Part shown: in pieces, positions 34,998 to 38,659 of the stretch
Position numbering within the stretch: position 1 is the stretch's first letter
How the letters are laid out: each line of letters begins with the position of its first letter
Assembly: GCA_015662775.1 (NCBI GenBank)
Contig: DQTL01000091.1
Span: forward strand, 1-38,659
DNA from: Lutibacter sp.
GTDB taxonomy: Bacteria > Bacteroidota > Bacteroidia > Flavobacteriales > Flavobacteriaceae
Direction: 5' to 3'
Length of the DNA stretch: 38,659 nt
Position numbers and translations under genes: made by a program
Notes under the pieces: model-generated
What the model was told of the DNA's origin: nothing
What the model saw: the letters and a program-made list of their open reading frames with translations, nothing else
The model's database searches: none

Positions 34998-35681
34998 TTA
35001 AAAATACTTCTTAGTTGATTTAATAGCAATAAAATCTTTTAAGTAATACGGTTCAAAATAGGCAACATCTTCAAAGTTCTTTTGTAGGAATTTTTCATAA
35101 GATAGTCTTACCATTTCTCTTGCAGAAGGAAAAGCATCATCAATAAAAATAGCATTTTTGTGTTGAATTATTTCTTTTATCTTAAGAACAGCATCACCTA
35201 AAAAAACAACTTTTTTAGTGTTTAAATAGTTGTCATAGGTTTCTGCGTCAACTACCATGGCTTTTGTGTTTTCGATTCTTTTATGAGTTAAATCAAACAC
35301 CGTTTGATAGACTTCCATACGTCTAGCATCAAGTATAGGAATAATTACATCAGTTTCTATTTTAACTTGATGTGCCAATGCTTGTAAAGTATCAATTGAA
35401 ATTAAAGGGATATCCAAAGCAAAGCAAAAACCTTTAGCGGCCGAAACTCCGATCCGTAAACCGGTATAAGAACCAGGCCCTTTACTTACTGCAACGGCTG
35501 ATAAGTCTGAGAATTGATGTTGGGTTTCAGCTAAAATTGTTTCAATAAAAGGATGCAAGTTTTCTGCATGCGAATAACCGCCATCATTGATTTCTTTTAA
35601 AGCAATTTCTTTTCCGTCTTTAGACAAACTAACTGAACAATTTTTTGTGGTGGTTTCTATATTTAAAATAAGTATTGACAT
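34998..35681 (-). CDS. tsaB: tRNA threonylcarbamoyladenosine biosynthesis protein TsaB
   Basis: A 227-residue ASKHA-fold protein that forms a dimer with TsaD and, with TsaE and TsaC products, makes the t6A modification at position 37 of ANN-decoding tRNAs. The N-terminus ILNIETTTKNCSVSLSKDGK is the nucleotide-fold opening. The central AVAVSKGPGSYTGLRIGVSA and AKGFCFALDIPLISIDTLQA are the TsaB signature, and PILDARRMEVYQTVFD follows. TsaB lacks the metal-binding HxxxH of TsaD, which is also absent here. It is the second gene of a minus-strand pair, starting 2 bases after the EamA transporter gene. Confidence 0.92.
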   Translation of the reverse strand: MSILILNIETTTKNCSVSLSKDGKEIALKEINDGGYSHAENLHPFIETILAETQHQFSDLSAVAVSKGPGSYTGLRIGVSAAKGFCFALDIPLISIDTLQALAHQVKIETDVIIPILDARRMEVYQTVFDLTHKRIENTKAMVVDAETYDNYLNTKKVVFLGDAVLKIKEIIQHKNAIFIDDAFPSAREMVRLSYEKFLQKNFEDVAYFEPYYLKDFIAIKSTKKYF

Positions 35682-35683
35682 CT

Positions 35684-36607
35684 TTATTTTTCTTTAAGCT
35701 TTGCGTTAAGTCCTGCCCTAATAATGGCAAATATCATAACAGCTGCACTGACCCATTGTAAGCTTGACAAACTGTTGTTATTGATAAAATAGTCAAATAA
35801 TATTGCCGATATTGGAAAAAATAATTCCAGCAAAGTAGCATTACTTGCCTTTACATGCTGTAAGCCATAATAATAAATGAAAACGGCAACACTTCCAGAA
35901 GTCAAAGCAATAACGACAAAAATCATCCAATTTAACGAGGTGATATTTTGAATCTCTGTATGTTTTCCTAAAAAAACTACAACAGGCAACAATAACAAAA
36001 AGGTCAGCCCATATCTAAAAAAGGTAGCCGATAAAAAATCTATTTTTTCTAATAATCGTTTACCGAAAACAGTTGAACTTCCAAAAGAAAAAGAAGCCAA
36101 CAAAGAAAGCAAAGCAGCTTTTAAAGTAACAGCGTCTGTATGTAAGTTCGGAAGGTTCCAACCAAAAGTTAAAAAATAACCAGCGATTATAGCAACGATT
36201 GACCATTTTACAAAATTTGCAGATAATTTTTCACCTAAAAAGATGGAAGCAAGTAGAATAGCAAATACAGGTTGAAATTTTTGCAATAAAACAACAACTG
36301 ATAACTCTTGAAAATTGACAATAAACAAAGCGTATACTATTGATATGGTTCCAACTGCTCCACCAAACACACTGACAAAAGCTAGCGAATACAAGGCTTT
36401 TTTATCCAGTTTTTTTAAGTCTTTATACCTTTTAAACAGAAAAGTATTCATCACTAAAAAAGGCAATGCATGTAATAAAAACACTACCAAAACTACATTT
36501 ATGTTTGATAAGCGAGGAGTCAAAACAACACCATCTAAGCCCCATAAGGTGGCTGCCAACCCAATCATAAATAGGTAGATAAGATTTTTGTTTTTTAGTT
36601 TACTCAT
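35684..36607 (-). CDS. EamA/DMT-superfamily transporter
   Basis: A 307-residue inner-membrane protein with ten hydrophobic helices arranged as two EamA repeats. The first repeat has AATLWGLDGVVLTPRL and ends in LQKFQPVFAILLASIFLGEK. The second ends in NATLLELFFPISAILFDYFI, the usual position of the P-x-x-A/S EamA motif. DMT members export amino acids, metabolites or drugs; no substrate is evident. The stop codon lies 2 bases before the tsaB start, so the two are co-transcribed, although the functional link is not obvious. Confidence 0.87.
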   Translation of the reverse strand: MSKLKNKNLIYLFMIGLAATLWGLDGVVLTPRLSNINVVLVVFLLHALPFLVMNTFLFKRYKDLKKLDKKALYSLAFVSVFGGAVGTISIVYALFIVNFQELSVVVLLQKFQPVFAILLASIFLGEKLSANFVKWSIVAIIAGYFLTFGWNLPNLHTDAVTLKAALLSLLASFSFGSSTVFGKRLLEKIDFLSATFFRYGLTFLLLLPVVVFLGKHTEIQNITSLNWMIFVVIALTSGSVAVFIYYYGLQHVKASNATLLELFFPISAILFDYFINNNSLSSLQWVSAAVMIFAIIRAGLNAKLKEK

Positions 36608-36636
36608 ATGGTAGTAAGTAGTTTTTTTGTAAGCGA

Positions 36637-36644
36637 CAAAAGTA
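36637..36644 (-). promoter_or_regulatory. Probable -7 promoter element (TACTTTTG) of the EamA-tsaB unit
   Basis: On the minus strand this reads TACTTTTG, a full TAnnTTTG match, 29 bases before the EamA ATG at 36607. No -33 TTTG is found at the usual spacing. Confidence 0.45.
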
Positions 36645-36715
36645 GTCTAAATTGTTTATTTGTTTAGTCGTTTATTTGCGGAATTGTTTAATTCTTTTTA
36701 AGAAATAGGCTATTG

Positions 36716-36765
36716 ACGATTAGCAAATTAACTCAATAACACATCGACTCATTAGCTAATTAATA
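36716..36765. repeat. AT-rich interspersed motif
   Basis: gacgattagcaaattaact and gactcattagctaattaata form two degenerate copies of the motif seen at 3217-3286 and 24219-24261. They occupy the divergent spacer between the EamA gene and the TM2 gene. Confidence 0.35.
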
Positions 36766-36822
36766 AAACTTGCCAAAGATAATTTTAATTTCTAACTCAT
36801 CTAACTATTAACAGGAATACCT

Positions 36823-36830
36823 TATATTTG
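36823..36830 (+). promoter_or_regulatory. Probable -7 promoter element (TATATTTG) of the TM2 gene
   Basis: A full TAnnTTTG match, 28 bases upstream of ATG 36859, in the right place and direction for this single small gene. The -33 region has no clear TTTG. Confidence 0.5.
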
Positions 36831-36858
36831 CTTTTTAATTATATAAAACTATTCAATC

Positions 36859-37140
36859 ATGGAAGTAATGGACGAAAACAACAACGCAACACCAGTAAAC
36901 ACAACTCCTCAAGAAAATAAGAAACTAATTGCAGGGATACTTGCCATAGTCTTAGGGTCTTTAGGTATTCATAAATTTATCTTAGGCTATACCAAAGAAG
37001 GAATTATTCAATTAGTCGTTTCTGTTTTTACCTGTGGTATTGGTGGTATTATTGGCTTAATTGAAGGAATTATTTACCTAACAAAAACAGATGAAGAATT
37101 TTATCAAACCTATCAAGTAGGTCAAAAAGGTTGGTTCTAA
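36859..37140 (+). CDS. TM2 domain-containing small membrane protein
   Basis: A 93-residue inner-membrane protein. After a polar Asn/Thr/Pro-rich N-terminus of about 20 residues comes the TM2 domain: KLIAGILAIVLGSLGIHKFI, LGYTKEGIIQLVVSVFTCGI and GGIIGLIEGIIYLTKTDEEF. Features of the family are the Gly-x-x-Gly-x-His-Lys-Phe end of helix 1 (often GxHRFY), the short GYTKEGI turn and the Glu in helix 2 (LIEGI). Such proteins are widespread but have no firm biochemical function. The start could also be the ATG three codons later, with no effect on the domain. Confidence 0.88.
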   Translation: MEVMDENNNATPVNTTPQENKKLIAGILAIVLGSLGIHKFILGYTKEGIIQLVVSVFTCGIGGIIGLIEGIIYLTKTDEEFYQTYQVGQKGWF

Positions 37141-37338
37141 ATATTCTATATTTTTTTCAAAATAGGTTTTATAACGATTATTGACCGTGTATAATATTAT
37201 GATAGTTGTTTTTGTATTTTAATACAATTACTGTGTTATGAAGAATTTTAATACAAACATATTGTGAGTTTAAATTGTTAGCAAACAAGGGTTTAATATC
37301 TGTTATCTCACTTCTCACATCTCAAATCTAATTAAGTA

Positions 37339-37719
37339 TTGAGACACACATTTAAAAAAGGAGAAAAGCTTAAAAGCAAAAAACTTATTGAGCAATTATT
37401 TGAACGTGGGAAACGACTCAAATCTCTTCCTATTCAGTTGGTTTATTTAGAAATAGATCACAAGACTGCTTATTTAATTCAAGCAGGTTTTTCAGTTCCC
37501 AAAAAACGTTTTAAACGTGCCGTTGATAGAAACAGAATTAAACGTTTGATGCGTGAAGCCTACCGACTGCATAAATACACACTTCCTAAAATTACAGATG
37601 CAGATACGAAAAAGCATGTTTTTATGTTTATCTATATAGGTAAGCATATAGAAACCTATGCTACTATAGAAACTCAATTTTTAAAATTGTTAAAGGAAGT
37701 TGAGCAAAAACTAATTTAG
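37339..37719 (+). CDS. rnpA: Ribonuclease P protein component, with a TTG start
   Basis: The protein subunit of RNase P, which binds the catalytic RNA and the 5' leader of pre-tRNA. It is 126 residues. The family opening TFKKGEKLKSKKLIEQLFER is present right after the TTG. The RNR signature is in FKRAVDRNRIKRLMREAYRL (R64-N65-R66), preceded by FSVPKKRFKR. The start is TTG: an in-frame TAA lies two codons upstream (37333) and the first in-frame ATG is inside the RNR helix. Length from the TTG matches the family. It is followed by a DUF4349 lipoprotein gene after 11 bases. The usual rpmH neighbour is absent, as is common in Bacteroidota. Confidence 0.92.
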   Translation: MRHTFKKGEKLKSKKLIEQLFERGKRLKSLPIQLVYLEIDHKTAYLIQAGFSVPKKRFKRAVDRNRIKRLMREAYRLHKYTLPKITDADTKKHVFMFIYIGKHIETYATIETQFLKLLKEVEQKLI

Positions 37720-37730
37720 CAACAAATCTT

Positions 37731-38564
37731 ATGAAAAAAATTCTTTTTTTATTCAGTTTACTAGTCATGTCTTTTAGCTGTCAGGATATGAGAAAAGAAA
37801 ATATGCCAAATTTTGAAGGAAGTCCAGCTGTTTATGATGATATGGAAGAAATTGTGATGGAAGAGGCAAGAGAAGTTTCTTACAAAAATACGACTTCATC
37901 ACAACAAGTTCAAAAGATTATTAAAACAGGGTATTTTACTTTTGAGACCCAATCGGTAGATCAATCTTATGCTAGTATTTCAACATGGGTACGTACTCAT
38001 AAAGGCATGATTCAAAGTGATCGTACCAACAAAGAATACGACCGCATTCATAGAACACTTTTAGTTCGTATTCCATCTGAGAGTTTTCAACCCATGGTGG
38101 ATAGTATTATCAAATCAGCTAAAACACTCGACCGTAGAGATGTTTCTAAAAAAGATGTTACCGAAGAATTTGTCGATTTACAAGCTAGGTTAAAAGCCAA
38201 AAGAAAGTTAGAGGAACGTTATCTGCAACTTTTATCTAAGGCAAGAAATGTAAAAGATATGCTAGAGATAGAACGTCAATTAGCCAACATCAGAGAAGAA
38301 ATAGAAGCCAAACAAGGACGATTAAAATATTTACAAAGTCAAGTTTCTATGAGTACCATACATCTCGATTTTTATGAAATGATAGCCACTGTCAAAGCTC
38401 CATCGCAAACTTATTTAAGTAGATTATGGCGTGCTGCAAAAGGAGGCTTTACAGGAATAGGAAACTTTTTAATAGGTGTTGTTTATCTTTGGCCTTTTAT
38501 ACTAATTGGTATATTTGTTGTTTTCTTCATTAAAAGAACAATAAGAAAGAGAAAAAACAAGTAG
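37731..38564 (+). CDS. DUF4349 domain-containing lipoprotein
   Basis: A 277-residue lipoprotein of unknown function. The lipobox is LVMSFSC (Cys17). The DUF4349 core runs from about residue 60: KIIKTGYFTFETQSVDQSYA, GMIQSDRTNKEYDRIHRTLL, RIPSESFQPMVDSIIKSAKT. A coiled coil follows (QARLKAKRKLEERYLQLLSK to LEIERQLANIREEIEAKQGR), then MSTIHLDFYE, and a final transmembrane helix (FLIGVVYLWPFILIGIFVVF) with a basic tail. This order is the family norm. It is probably co-transcribed with rnpA. The TAG stop is part of the first unit of the tandem repeat that follows. Confidence 0.87.
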   Translation: MKKILFLFSLLVMSFSCQDMRKENMPNFEGSPAVYDDMEEIVMEEAREVSYKNTTSSQQVQKIIKTGYFTFETQSVDQSYASISTWVRTHKGMIQSDRTNKEYDRIHRTLLVRIPSESFQPMVDSIIKSAKTLDRRDVSKKDVTEEFVDLQARLKAKRKLEERYLQLLSKARNVKDMLEIERQLANIREEIEAKQGRLKYLQSQVSMSTIHLDFYEMIATVKAPSQTYLSRLWRAAKGGFTGIGNFLIGVVYLWPFILIGIFVVFFIKRTIRKRKNK

Positions 38565-38659
38565 AGACACAATTTATTGCGTCTCTTAATAATAGCAGAC
38601 ACAATTTATTGCGTCTCTTAATAATAGCAGACACAATTTATTGCGTCTCTTAATAATAG
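38565..38659. repeat. Tandem 32-bp palindromic repeat, three copies, running off the window
   Basis: Copies start at 38565, 38597 and 38629 and are identical as far as they can be read; the last is cut after 31 bases by the window end. Each has a small hairpin, with gagac pairing gtctc and caa pairing ttg around a ttta loop and one A/C mismatch, followed by the linker ttaataatagca. The gagac/gtctc ends and the leading gtagagac are shared with 5767-5810 and 29642-29728. Confidence 0.85.

Noticed and set aside
38565-38659. Regular direct repeats considered as the start of a CRISPR array
   Set aside because: The 32-bp units follow each other with no variable spacers, and no cas gene is nearby.
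1-38659. tRNA or rRNA genes
   Set aside because: No cloverleaf, CCA-adjacent acceptor stem or rRNA-like conserved stretch was noticed in any spacer; a covariance-model search was not possible here.

Overview
The window looks like chromosomal DNA from a Flavobacteriaceae-type member of the Bacteroidota. The base composition is AT-rich. There are two SusC/SusD outer-membrane uptake pairs, a secreted protein with a type IX secretion (T9SS) C-terminal sorting domain, a PorP/SprF remnant, a short Bacteroidota-type LysA, and upstream regions with Bacteroidota-type -7 promoter motifs (TAnnTTTG). Shine-Dalgarno sequences are mostly absent. Genus cannot be fixed from this sequence alone.

Layout. 1-3.2 kb: the 3' end of an RND/MMPL exporter, an SLC13/DASS anion symporter, a T9SS cargo protein and a small membrane protein. 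3.3-6.2 kb (minus strand): a penicillin-acylase-type N-terminal nucleophile hydrolase and a MIP18/SufT-like Fe-S assembly protein, with a 44-bp perfect palindrome between them. 6.2-7.0 kb: gene-poor, with a probable IS110 transposase remnant. 7-8.5 kb: an SRPBCC-GyrI fusion protein and a frameshifted small membrane protein. 8.5-10.7 kb (minus): a CPBP protease and lysA. 11-12.5 kb: an NhaC antiporter. 12.6-21.8 kb: two SusC/SusD pairs transcribed divergently from a shared 246-bp spacer, each closed by a hairpin terminator or facing one. 22-24.1 kb: a small outer-membrane barrel, then a polyprenyl diphosphate synthase translationally coupled to an unrecognised small gene. 24.4-33.2 kb: a TetR-TolC-MBL-SDR-adaptor-RND pump cluster. 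33.2-34 kb: a REP-associated tyrosine transposase (RAYT) surrounded by its probable palindromes. 34-34.9 kb: a broken PorP/SprF gene. 35-36.6 kb (minus): an EamA transporter and tsaB. 36.9-38.6 kb: a TM2 protein, rnpA with a TTG start, a DUF4349 lipoprotein, and a tandem palindromic repeat that runs off the window.

How genes work together. The TetR-TolC-adaptor-RND set makes a complete tripartite efflux system under one local regulator, with two extra enzymes (a metallo-beta-lactamase-fold hydrolase and a short-chain dehydrogenase) placed between the TolC and adaptor genes. The two SusC/SusD pairs are TonB-dependent importers with no carbohydrate-active enzyme beside them, so their substrates are open. 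The remaining genes are mostly housekeeping or transport singletons.

Most notable signal. The window is dense in small palindromic or tandem intergenic repeats of at least five unrelated families. One family flanks a RAYT gene, and a 27/31-identical copy of its hairpin also lies in frame inside that RAYT coding sequence. At four loci the first repeat copy contains the stop codon of the preceding gene.
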